Origin: Sulfurimonas sp.
Lineage (GTDB): Bacteria > Campylobacterota > Campylobacteria > Campylobacterales > Sulfurimonadaceae
DNA length: 16,670 nucleotides
Reading direction: 5' to 3'
Assembly (NCBI GenBank): GCA_021648465.1
Contig: JAKISR010000043.1
Location: forward strand, 1-16,670
Positions 7,100-13,494 of this stretch are shown here, piece after piece; position 1 is the first letter of the stretch; each line of letters starts with the position of its first letter. The notes beneath the pieces are model-generated. The model was not told the origin of the DNA. It was given only the letters and a program-made list of their open reading frames with translations, and made no database searches. A program made the position numbers and the translations under genes.

Positions 7100-8305
7100 A
7101 TGGATAAGTTCTCAAACCATGTAAAAAATATTTTACATGGCTTTTTTTTAACAATTGGTACAACAATTGCTGAACCCTCAACAATTCTACCTCTTATTGT
7201 AAATTACTTTGGTGGTAGCTCACTTCTTGTAGGTTTTTTTGCGGCTCTTCTCCGTGGTGGTGCAGTTGTAGTACAACTTTTTGCAGCTTTTCATGCACAA
7301 ACCTACCAGCTAATGTTGCCATATCTTCGTCGTGTATTTTTTATACGCTTTTTATCATGGTTTTTTATCGGTATTTGTATTATTCTTTTTGGTGAAAATC
7401 ATCCAAATATAACTCTAGCTTCAATTGGTATTGGTCTATTTATATTCTCTTTTTCTGCTGGTTTTGCAGCAATATACTTTAGAGATATTATGGGTAAAAT
7501 ATTTTCACATAAATTTCGTGGTAAAACTATGGCATATCGCCAATTTTTCTCTGCTGTTGGTGGTTTAGTTAGTGGAGCATTAGCTGCTTGGATACTAGAA
7601 TCTTTTGAAGCACCACAGAGTTATGGATATCTTTTTATAATTAGTTCATTTATTATGGGTTTTGGCTATTTAGCTTTCTCTTTAATTGATGAACCCATTA
7701 AAGAGGAAGTGTCTAAAAAGGAGAAGACATTTAAGAAATTTTTGCATAACTCACATAAATTATTAATAGCTGATCGTGATTTACAAACACAAATAAAAAC
7801 TTTTCTCTTAGCTTATGGATATCTCATTGCACTACCATTTATCATACTTGACGCACAACAAAAAATAGACTTAGATGGTGTAGCAATCGGTTCTCTAATT
7901 ACAACTCAAATGGTTGGAGCGATGCTTAGTAATTTTTTATGGGGAAAACTTAGTGGAAGTGGGCTAAATAGATTAACAACACAAATTTCAATCTCCATGC
8001 AAATTATTGCTGTTATTTTAGCATTTAATGCATCTTCTCTTTATGAGTATATGATTATCTTTTTTTTAGTTGGTGGAGCTATCGACGGAAATAGAATTGC
8101 ATCTGGCAATCTCATACTAAAATTAGCACCAGCAAATAAAAGACCTGTTTATATAGCTCTTCAAATGAATATTGTATCTTTGGGGATGTTTTTCTCAATT
8201 TTAGGAGGGGTGGTTCTACACTTTTTAAACTATAATATTCTTTATAGCAGCGCAATAGCTATTTTGCTTTTTGCGCTCTATTTCTCTTTTAAACTTAGAG
8301 ATTAA
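7100..8305 (+). CDS. MFS-type transporter
   Basis: A 401-residue integral membrane protein with about twelve hydrophobic segments in two halves, split by a charged cytoplasmic loop (about 197-225, rich in K and E). Segments begin near residues 12, 42, 78, 105, 148, 172, 232, 260, 293, 316, 355 and 380. The stretch FRDIMGKIFSHKFRGKTMAYR (127-147) resembles the loop seen in MFS proteins of bacterial gene clusters. The ATG follows immediately on the stop of the TrpD2-like gene, so the pair is translationally coupled. It has no own ribosome site apart from that inside the preceding gene. The substrate cannot be predicted. Its stop shares TTAA with the stop of the convergent gene at 8302-8679. Confidence 0.8.
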   Translation: MDKFSNHVKNILHGFFLTIGTTIAEPSTILPLIVNYFGGSSLLVGFFAALLRGGAVVVQLFAAFHAQTYQLMLPYLRRVFFIRFLSWFFIGICIILFGENHPNITLASIGIGLFIFSFSAGFAAIYFRDIMGKIFSHKFRGKTMAYRQFFSAVGGLVSGALAAWILESFEAPQSYGYLFIISSFIMGFGYLAFSLIDEPIKEEVSKKEKTFKKFLHNSHKLLIADRDLQTQIKTFLLAYGYLIALPFIILDAQQKIDLDGVAIGSLITTQMVGAMLSNFLWGKLSGSGLNRLTTQISISMQIIAVILAFNASSLYEYMIIFFLVGGAIDGNRIASGNLILKLAPANKRPVYIALQMNIVSLGMFFSILGGVVLHFLNYNILYSSAIAILLFALYFSFKLRD

Positions 8306-8679
8306 ATTCCATAAAAAGTTTCAACAAAAATTCTTTCTGCTTCTGTTTCTAGAAAAATTCTTGCAACTGTTTGGTTATTTTCACCTTTTATTAAAACGTC
8401 ATTATTTTCAATACTAAGATATTCTTTGCCCCACTTTTGTTCAAGTTCATCAAGTCTGTGAAAAACTTCTTTAGCACTAGGACTCTCTTTTTCCCCTGTT
8501 CTTTTATCAATTATGTATAAACCACCAATTTTTTTCTCCAAAATATAAGGAGTATATACTTTTATAGCCTCATATATACGTGCTTCTTTTGTATCAGGCA
8601 TTGCTCGTTGTAAAGAAACAACCCCTAAAATTAAAAATGCTGTAAAAAACCCAAAGATCAACGCTTTTTTTATGTTCAT
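8302..8679 (-). CDS. Small membrane-anchored protein of unknown function
   Basis: A 125-residue protein with one hydrophobic N-terminal segment (about 6-23), either an uncleaved anchor or a signal peptide. A mostly soluble domain follows, containing GGLYIIDKRTGEK (52-64), a charged helix HRLDELEQKWGKEY (74-87) and a strand-rich end. I recognise no family. Its ATG overlaps the stop of the precorrin-2 dehydrogenase gene by 4 bases (ATGA), so the two are made together. This suggests a link to sirohaem or haem d1 synthesis, or to periplasmic haem handling, but the sequence gives no direct evidence. There is no cysteine and no haem-binding motif. Confidence 0.7.
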   Translation of the reverse strand: MNIKKALIFGFFTAFLILGVVSLQRAMPDTKEARIYEAIKVYTPYILEKKIGGLYIIDKRTGEKESPSAKEVFHRLDELEQKWGKEYLSIENNDVLIKGENNQTVARIFLETEAERIFVETFYGI

Positions 8680-9245
8680 TTACTACTCCAACTGTTTATA
8701 TAGTCTTGTGCTTTTTTATCAAGCATTTTCATTCTCTCTTTACCTTTTGGTAAAGTTTTTCTTAAATTTTTCATCTCTACTAAAAATTCACTTATCCCTG
8801 TTGGAATTAAATTTTGCAGATATATTCTTAAATGTTTTGCCATAGCAGGAGATGCTCCAGATGTTGAAATAGCAACAGTCAAATCATCTTTTTTTACATA
8901 AGATGGAAAAATGAAATCACAATAATCTACAGAATCAACTGAATTACATAAACAATTATATTGCTTAGACTCAGCAAATATTTCCGCTTGAAGAGGAATA
9001 TCATCAACTGCTACAATAACAATAGTATAATCTTTTATATCCCCAGTTTTGTATGCTCTTTTCTCAAAGTGTAGATTATTTTCATTTATCATTTTACTCA
9101 TCTCTTCTGATAAATCTAGCGATATTACAGTTATATTTAAAGTAAAATCTAGAAGATGCTCCAACTTTTCATGTGCAATATATCCGCCACCAACTATTAA
9201 AATTTTTTTATTATTTAATTTTAAAAATGCAGGAAAATAGCTCAA
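8676..9245 (-). CDS. Precorrin-2 dehydrogenase / sirohydrochlorin ferrochelatase (siroheme synthase N-terminal module)
   Basis: A 189-residue stand-alone equivalent of the CysG N-terminal region (Met8/SirC type). It oxidises precorrin-2 to sirohydrochlorin with NAD+; many members also insert iron to give sirohaem. Visible are the Rossmann loop IVGGGYIAHEK (17-27), the NSVD segment with D104 at the position of the CysG catalytic aspartate, FIFPS (111-115) and AISTSGASPAMAKHLR (125-140), all typical. The methyltransferase half of CysG is missing and must be supplied elsewhere. The start is TTG at 9245 with AAAGAGA several bases upstream; the first in-frame ATG is far inside (residue 49), past the Rossmann loop. 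It is divergent from the siroheme decarboxylase gene, with an FNR-type box between them. Confidence 0.9.
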   Translation of the reverse strand: MSYFPAFLKLNNKKILIVGGGYIAHEKLEHLLDFTLNITVISLDLSEEMSKMINENNLHFEKRAYKTGDIKDYTIVIVAVDDIPLQAEIFAESKQYNCLCNSVDSVDYCDFIFPSYVKKDDLTVAISTSGASPAMAKHLRIYLQNLIPTGISEFLVEMKNLRKTLPKGKERMKMLDKKAQDYINSWSSK

Positions 9246-9274
9246 TTGTTCTCTTTTAGTAATTTATTTATGAC

Positions 9275-9280
9275 ATAATA
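9275..9280 (-). promoter_or_regulatory. Candidate -10 for the leftward sirohaem genes
   Basis: TATTAT on the minus strand, preceded by an overlapping TATGAT (9285-9280). If transcription starts about 7 bases on (near 9268), the FNR-type box centre at 9310.5 lies at about -42, the normal activator position. The short leader leads to the TTG at 9245. Confidence 0.45.
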
Positions 9281-9303
9281 TCATAGTTTTTTAAAATCTT
9301 TTA

Positions 9304-9317
9304 TTGATAAGTATCAA
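9304..9317. promoter_or_regulatory. FNR/CRP-family binding site
   Basis: TTGAT-AAGT-ATCAA is an exact match to the FNR consensus TTGAT-N4-ATCAA. It lies in the 117-base gap between the precorrin-2 dehydrogenase gene and the siroheme decarboxylase gene. The centre is about 41.5 bases before the predicted start for the rightward operon and about 42 before that for the leftward one, the classic activating position for FNR, NNR or DNR proteins. It implies control by oxygen lack or nitrogen oxides, in keeping with haem d1 or sirohaem synthesis. Confidence 0.75.
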
Positions 9318-9339
9318 CTTAAATTTAGTTAAATTAGAT

Positions 9340-9345
9340 TACAAT
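9340..9345 (+). promoter_or_regulatory. -10 element for the siroheme decarboxylase operon
   Basis: TACAAT in the context TTAGATTACAATCGAC, downstream of the FNR-type box with the box-to-hexamer distance expected at a class II FNR promoter. The predicted start near 9352 leaves only about 11 bases before the ATG at 9363, or 32 before that at 9384. Confidence 0.55.
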
Positions 9346-9362
9346 CGACAAAATCAAAAAAA

Positions 9363-10397
9363 ATGAATGGACCATTGCATATAATGAAAGATGAAATATT
9401 ATCAAGAATTCAAAAAAAATTTCCTTTAGTGGCAAAGCCATTTAAAGCAATAGCAGATGAATTAAATATGAATGAAGATGAAGTTCTTTCTATTTTACAA
9501 GAACAAAAGAAAAACAAAATTATTCGCCAAACATCGGCGATTTTTGATACTAAAAGGTTGGGATATATCTCATCTTTAGTAGCATTTAAAATTTCTGAAG
9601 ATAAAATAGACACCGCAGTAACGATTATAAACTCACATCCTGGAATTTCGCATAATTATGAGAGAAATCATGATTTTAATATTTGGTTTACCCTAGGCGT
9701 TGCACCTGATTCTAAATTGGGTTTAGAAAATACCTTAGAAATTTTAGCAAAAGAGACAGAAGCAGAAGACTATATTATGCTTCCAACCTTAAAATTGTTT
9801 AAAATAAATGTTAAATTAAATACAACTGGAAAAGATGAAAAAAAAGAAAAAGTTAAAAAAGTTATCCATACAAATATAGAGATGACTCCTCTGCATCATG
9901 CAATTGTAAAGCGTGCTCAGTACGATATAGATATGGTGAGTGAGCCATTTAAAAATATTATTGATGAACTTGACATTGATTATGATACATTTTTCTCTAT
10001 TTTAAAAGAGCTTCAAGAAGCTGGTGTTATGAGAAGATTTGCATCAATTTTAAACCATAGAAAAGCAGGATTTTCTGCAAATGCAATGGTTGTTTGGGAT
10101 ATTGAAGAGGGTGAAAAAGGTGAATCAATTGGAGAAAATGCAGCTACATTTTCTGCCGTTTCTCACTGTTATCTTCGTCCAAAATATGAAAACTGGCCAT
10201 TTAACCTTTTTACAATGGTTCATGGTAAAACTAAAGAAGAAACAAACGGTATAATTGCAGATATGGCAAAAGAAATTGATTCAAAAAATCATATACCTCT
10301 TTATAGTTCAAGAGAATTTAAAAAAGTACGAATAGAGTACTTTACACCTGCTTTTGAAGCTTGGGAAGAAAAATACATTAAATATAAAGAGAGTTAA
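9363..10397 (+). CDS. Siroheme decarboxylase, two-domain NirDL/AhbAB-type fusion
   Basis: A 344-residue protein made of two consecutive Lrp/AsnC-like units. Unit 1 (about 8-155) has a winged helix at 10-60 and a core with HNYERNHDFNIWFTLG (97-112). Unit 2 (about 175-335) has its own winged helix, then VSHCYLRPKYENWPFNLF (266-283) and MVHGKT (285-290), the conserved core of AhbB/NirL-type proteins. In the known family these decarboxylate the C12 and C18 acetates of sirohaem to give 12,18-didecarboxysirohaem, the precursor of haem d1 (Nir route) or of haem b (Ahb route). Paracoccus NirDL shows that such fusions occur naturally. Since the window has nitrogen-oxide-type regulation, haem d1 for cd1 nitrite reductase is the likelier use. 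Neither ATG 9363 nor ATG 9384 (M8) has a clear ribosome site; M8 may be the true start. First gene of a tight five-gene operon. Confidence 0.85.
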   Translation: MNGPLHIMKDEILSRIQKKFPLVAKPFKAIADELNMNEDEVLSILQEQKKNKIIRQTSAIFDTKRLGYISSLVAFKISEDKIDTAVTIINSHPGISHNYERNHDFNIWFTLGVAPDSKLGLENTLEILAKETEAEDYIMLPTLKLFKINVKLNTTGKDEKKEKVKKVIHTNIEMTPLHHAIVKRAQYDIDMVSEPFKNIIDELDIDYDTFFSILKELQEAGVMRRFASILNHRKAGFSANAMVVWDIEEGEKGESIGENAATFSAVSHCYLRPKYENWPFNLFTMVHGKTKEETNGIIADMAKEIDSKNHIPLYSSREFKKVRIEYFTPAFEAWEEKYIKYKES

Positions 10398-10398
10398 A

Positions 10399-10830
10399 AT
10401 GGAACGTTTTATAGAATTAGAATTAGCATTTATGGTCGTTGGTGCATTTTTTCTAGCAATTACTGCATTTGTAACATCAAGAGATTTTGTACCAAAAGGA
10501 TCTTTTAAAACGGGAATGTCCGTAGTTGGTGGTTTTGTTGTATTTATGATACTAACACACTACTATGTGACAACATCTAGAATAGCAGAAGTAAAAGAAA
10601 GCTTTTATGAAGGTGAAATTATAATTTGTGAAAATAAAATGCGTCGTACTATTGCAAGATCTGTTTTATTGTCTCTAAAGCTCGGTTGGGATACAGAGGG
10701 TGATCTCTTTACAAATCCTAATTATGAAAGAGACTTTCACATATCTAGATGTCTTAAATGGATTGGTAATGAAGAACAAATTGAAAGTGAAAAAAATGAT
10801 AGATTTGATCTTGACAAGGAAAAGGTGTAA
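10399..10830 (+). CDS. Unrecognised small membrane protein (two helices plus soluble tail)
   Basis: A 143-residue protein starting at ATG 10399, one base after the stop of the decarboxylase gene, with AAGAGAG upstream inside that gene. A longer reading frame would begin inside the decarboxylase and is not used. Two hydrophobic segments (about 8-26 and 39-58) are joined by a basic loop with R28, K33 and K37, which suggests the loop is cytoplasmic and the 85-residue tail periplasmic. The tail has cysteines at 77 and 118, a pair that could form a disulphide, a segment GWDTEGDLFTNPNYERDFH (96-114), and ends in a charged stretch. I recognise no family. By position it is made with the decarboxylase and the next two membrane proteins. 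Confidence 0.75.
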   Translation: MERFIELELAFMVVGAFFLAITAFVTSRDFVPKGSFKTGMSVVGGFVVFMILTHYYVTTSRIAEVKESFYEGEIIICENKMRRTIARSVLLSLKLGWDTEGDLFTNPNYERDFHISRCLKWIGNEEQIESEKNDRFDLDKEKV

Positions 10831-10833
10831 ATC

Positions 10834-11010
10834 ATGAAAACGCTAAAGCGTTATGGACTTGCACTATTTTTTCTCCTTGTTGTTGTTGGGTTAATGAAGC
10901 TTGGAACTATGGGTGCAAAAAGTTTTAGCGACAAAATGGTTAGAGATGCAAATATACAAGACGTGCAAAATGTTGAAGGCGCAAGTAATTCTAAAAGGGG
11001 TATTTTTTAA
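10834..11010 (+). CDS. 58-residue single-helix membrane protein
   Basis: ATG 10834 to TAA 11010 encodes 58 residues: a basic start (MKTLKRYG), one hydrophobic helix (about 9-23), then a hydrophilic tail with FSDKMVRDANIQDV (31-44), ending in KRGIF. It begins 3 bases after the preceding stop, and the next gene starts one base after its own stop. It is easily missed because a longer but meaningless frame overlaps it; the tandem spacing, signal-anchor pattern and codon use favour this reading. Positive-inside charge suggests an N-in, C-out protein with a short periplasmic tail. No family is recognised. It may be a small subunit of a membrane complex with its two neighbours. Confidence 0.7.
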   Translation: MKTLKRYGLALFFLLVVVGLMKLGTMGAKSFSDKMVRDANIQDVQNVEGASNSKRGIF

Positions 11011-11011
11011 A

Positions 11012-11302
11012 ATGGGTTTAACAATAGTAATAATATCAGCAATAATTGTTTCTTTAATCTTTCACTTTATAGGTGTTTATATAAATGCAAAAAAAGCTAT
11101 TTGGTCTATGCTTGTTTTTATGTGGGTTATAACAATTGGCATAGCAATGAATGAGATTAAGCCAGGCGGATATAAAGATATAGAGAAAATGAAAGGTCAA
11201 TATGCAGATACTGATGCACTAATAGATGAAGCTATGCCAAAAATTTCACTTTATGAGATGTTAAGTATTAAAAAAAGCTACTTTACAAATAATTCTAAAT
11301 GA
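11012..11302 (+). CDS. Unrecognised small membrane protein (two helices)
   Basis: A 96-residue protein from ATG 11012, with the ribosome site AAAGGGG (10994-11000) 11 bases upstream, inside the previous gene. Hydrophobic segments lie at about 3-23 and 29-46, joined by a short loop with K27 and K28, which suggests the loop is in the cytoplasm and both ends are outside. The tail (47-96) has PGGYKDIEKMKGQYADTDALIDEAM and no cysteine or histidine. A longer frame starting at 10901 is rejected, since it would overlap the 58-residue gene. It is the third of three membrane proteins in a row behind the siroheme decarboxylase. Function unknown. Confidence 0.75.
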   Translation: MGLTIVIISAIIVSLIFHFIGVYINAKKAIWSMLVFMWVITIGIAMNEIKPGGYKDIEKMKGQYADTDALIDEAMPKISLYEMLSIKKSYFTNNSK

Positions 11303-11305
11303 TAA

Positions 11306-11995
11306 ATGTCTAAAAAAATTGGAATTATTGGTTGTGGTTGGCTTGGTAAACCTCTCTATGAAGAACTATCTAAAAGTTTTTTAATAGAATGTTTCTCTCG
11401 TGATTCAACTAGTGATACTTCATCTTTTTGGCAGAGTGATACTATAATAATTGCTATAAATACTAAAAACAACTACTTACAAACACTTCAAAAAATTGCA
11501 CAATTAACTAAACCTGTATGTAATTTAATTTTAATGAGTTCAACTTCTGTTTACAGAGGGTTTGACAAAAAGATTGACGAGAGCGTAAAGATAACAAAAA
11601 TTGCTCTTCAAAGAGAAGCAGAAGAGTTATTAGTAAATCTAAAAGATAATACTCTCATACTTCGTTTAGGTGGTCTTATGGGTGAAGACAGAGTTGCTGG
11701 AAGATGGAAGGTTACCTCTACTTTTAGTGATGGGATGGTTAACTATATTCACAGAGATGATGTTATAAATATGACAAAAAAAATAATTGAAGAGAACATT
11801 ACATGTGGAACTTATAATCTTGTAGCACCAGCACATCCTTTGCGTTCAGAAGTTCATAAAAAAAATAGAGAGGCTCTTGGTCTTGAACTTGGAGAGTTTA
11901 AAGGAATGACAAAAAGAGAGGTTGCCTCAGAAGCTATTGTTAAAAAACTAAACTATACTTTTTTACATCCAAATCCATTAGAGTTTTGGAATTAA
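11306..11995 (+). CDS. YeeZ-like NAD(P)-dependent epimerase/dehydratase-family protein
   Basis: A 229-residue extended-SDR or Rossmann protein. The nucleotide loop is GCGWLG (9-14), at the very N-terminus as in YeeZ and related proteins. LMSSTSVYRG follows (about 76-85), with serine and tyrosine where epimerases have their catalytic S and Y, then RLGGLMG, and YIHRDDVINM, the usual IHVDDV segment of this family. The C-terminal part is short compared with sugar-nucleotide epimerases. The start lies 3 bases after the stop of the 96-residue membrane protein, so it ends the operon headed by the siroheme decarboxylase; a link to that pathway is not evident. The stop shares TTAA with the convergent Cys-rich gene. 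Confidence 0.75.
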   Translation: MSKKIGIIGCGWLGKPLYEELSKSFLIECFSRDSTSDTSSFWQSDTIIIAINTKNNYLQTLQKIAQLTKPVCNLILMSSTSVYRGFDKKIDESVKITKIALQREAEELLVNLKDNTLILRLGGLMGEDRVAGRWKVTSTFSDGMVNYIHRDDVINMTKKIIEENITCGTYNLVAPAHPLRSEVHKKNREALGLELGEFKGMTKREVASEAIVKKLNYTFLHPNPLEFWN

Positions 11996-12189
11996 TTACT
12001 TTTAGCTAAAGTTGCAAAATCAATCTCTTCTTGCTTCTTTTCATCAATTTTTTTATCATCTTCAAAGTTACCACTACTAAAGATAATACTATCACTTACA
12101 TTTATAATACACCCTTTCATGCCAGGTATACACTCTTTTTTTAGAAGTTTACAGTAACCTTTATGATCATGTTGACATGTCCAACCCAT
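11992..12189 (-). CDS. Small Cys-rich protein, possible metal-binding knuckle
   Basis: A 65-residue protein. The first 27 residues hold four cysteines (C5, C13, C20, C27) plus H7 and H9 in the pattern CxHxHxGxC-x6-C-x6-C, with KECIPGMKGC (18-27), followed by an acidic, lysine-rich tail without predicted structure. Four cysteines at such spacing suggest a zinc site or a small iron-sulphur site. There is no signal peptide, so it is probably cytoplasmic. It stands alone on the minus strand, divergent from mtnK by 78 bases. I recognise no named family. The cysteine pattern in so short a frame makes it unlikely to be a chance ORF. Confidence 0.65.
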   Translation of the reverse strand: MGWTCQHDHKGYCKLLKKECIPGMKGCIINVSDSIIFSSGNFEDDKKIDEKKQEEIDFATLAKSN

Positions 12190-12223
12190 AGATTAGAATC
12201 CTTTAGTTTATTAGTATCAAAAT

Positions 12224-12262
12224 TATAGTACAATTTTTCAATAAAACTCATAAGCAAGAGAG
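12224..12262 (+). promoter_or_regulatory. Candidate promoter and ribosome site of the mtnK operon
   Basis: The 78-base gap holds TATAGT (12224-12229) and the overlapping TACAAT (12229-12234), either of which can be a -10. The ribosome site AAGAGAG (12256-12262) stands 5 bases before the ATG at 12268. No riboswitch-like structure fits in this short leader, so control by SAM or MTA-binding RNA is not supported. Confidence 0.4.
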
Positions 12263-12267
12263 TAGAT

Positions 12268-13494
12268 ATGCAGTATAAGCAATTAGATAAAACAAGTGTA
12301 ATTGATTATCTTAAAAATGTAAAAGAGGTTATGAATTTTTTTTCATCAGAGGATATAGAAGCTGATGAAATAGGTGATGGAAATTTAAACTATGTATACA
12401 TAGTTAAGTCAATTGAAAATCCTTTAAAAGCTTTGATAATAAAACAAGCTGTTCCTTATCTAAGATGCGTTGGAGAAGAGTTTCCTCTTGATCGTAAAAG
12501 AATGACTTTTGAGATAAGAGCACTTAAAAAATTCTACAATATATTCCCTAGTTTTGTACCAAAAATATATCACTCAAATGAAGATATGAGCTTGGTTGTG
12601 ATGGAGTATTTATCTAATCATATAATTATGAGAAGAGGTTTAATTAATAAAATAAAGTATCTAAACTTTTCTGAGCATATCTCAACATATATGGCATCTA
12701 CACTTTTTTACACTTCATCTCTTTCATTAAATAGTAGTGATAAAAGGAAATTAGTAGATAAGTTTAACTCTAACTACGAACTTTGTAAACTAACAGAGGA
12801 TTTAGTATTTAGTTTCCCTTTTATGGAGCATGAGACTAATGATAATGAAAATACAAAAGACAACCCACTCTCAGCTAAGCTTTTTTCTGATGCAGAATTT
12901 AAAGAAAGAGTATTATGCTTAAAGTACAAATTTATGACTCAAAGTGATGCCCTCTTACATGGTGATTTACATACTGGCTCTATTATGATTAACAAAGATG
13001 AGACTTATGTCATTGATCCTGAGTTTGCATTTGTGGGTCCCTTTGGTTTTGATGTTGGTGCACTTTTAGCAAATCTAGTAAATAATTATATCCATCACTG
13101 TATTGTTACAAAAGATGAAGAGTTTAAAGAATGGTTACTTCAAACTATAAAAGAAACTCTTGATAAATTTAACCAAAAGTTTTTAAAATTTTGGAGTGAG
13201 TGTAATGATTCTGCTCTTTTAGTAGAGGGTTATCTTAATGATGAATCTCTTAAAAATTATAAAAATAGATTTATTAAAAATATACTAAAAGATAGTGTTG
13301 GATTTGCTGGATGCAAAATGGCAAGAAGAATTTTTGGTGTTGCTGGTGTTGAAGAGATTCGTGGAATAAAAGATGCAACTTTAAGAGATGAAGCAGAAAC
13401 TCTATCTTTAAAAATCGCAAGAGAATTTATAATGAAGTATGACAAAATTAACAGTAGTGATGAGATAGTGGAGATTATAAAAAATGCATGGTAA
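12268..13494 (+). CDS. mtnK: 5-methylthioribose kinase
   Basis: A 408-residue kinase of the APH/ChoK fold that phosphorylates 5-methylthioribose at C1; some members also take 5-deoxyribose. Family features are IGDGNLNYVY (35-44, ATP loop), IIKQA (57-61, ATP-binding lysine K59), HGDLHTGSIM (231-240) with catalytic D233, VIDPEFAFVGPFGFDVG (248-264) with the metal-binding D250-P-E252, and ARRIFGVAGVEEIRGI (352-367), whose arginine pair R353-R354 contacts the substrate. Length and motif positions fit the Bacillus enzyme closely. It is the first gene of the operon; its last 11 bases overlap mtnA. Substrate 5-methylthioribose would come from MTA by a nucleosidase encoded elsewhere. Confidence 0.93.
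   Translation: MQYKQLDKTSVIDYLKNVKEVMNFFSSEDIEADEIGDGNLNYVYIVKSIENPLKALIIKQAVPYLRCVGEEFPLDRKRMTFEIRALKKFYNIFPSFVPKIYHSNEDMSLVVMEYLSNHIIMRRGLINKIKYLNFSEHISTYMASTLFYTSSLSLNSSDKRKLVDKFNSNYELCKLTEDLVFSFPFMEHETNDNENTKDNPLSAKLFSDAEFKERVLCLKYKFMTQSDALLHGDLHTGSIMINKDETYVIDPEFAFVGPFGFDVGALLANLVNNYIHHCIVTKDEEFKEWLLQTIKETLDKFNQKFLKFWSECNDSALLVEGYLNDESLKNYKNRFIKNILKDSVGFAGCKMARRIFGVAGVEEIRGIKDATLRDEAETLSLKIAREFIMKYDKINSSDEIVEIIKNAW

Noticed and set aside
10901..11011. N-terminal extension of the 96-residue membrane protein
   Set aside because: It covers the 58-residue gene in another frame and has no membrane or ribosome-site logic of its own.
12190..12267. SAM or MTA-sensing riboswitch before mtnK
   Set aside because: The 78-base gap is too short and AT-rich and shows no stable stem arrangement.
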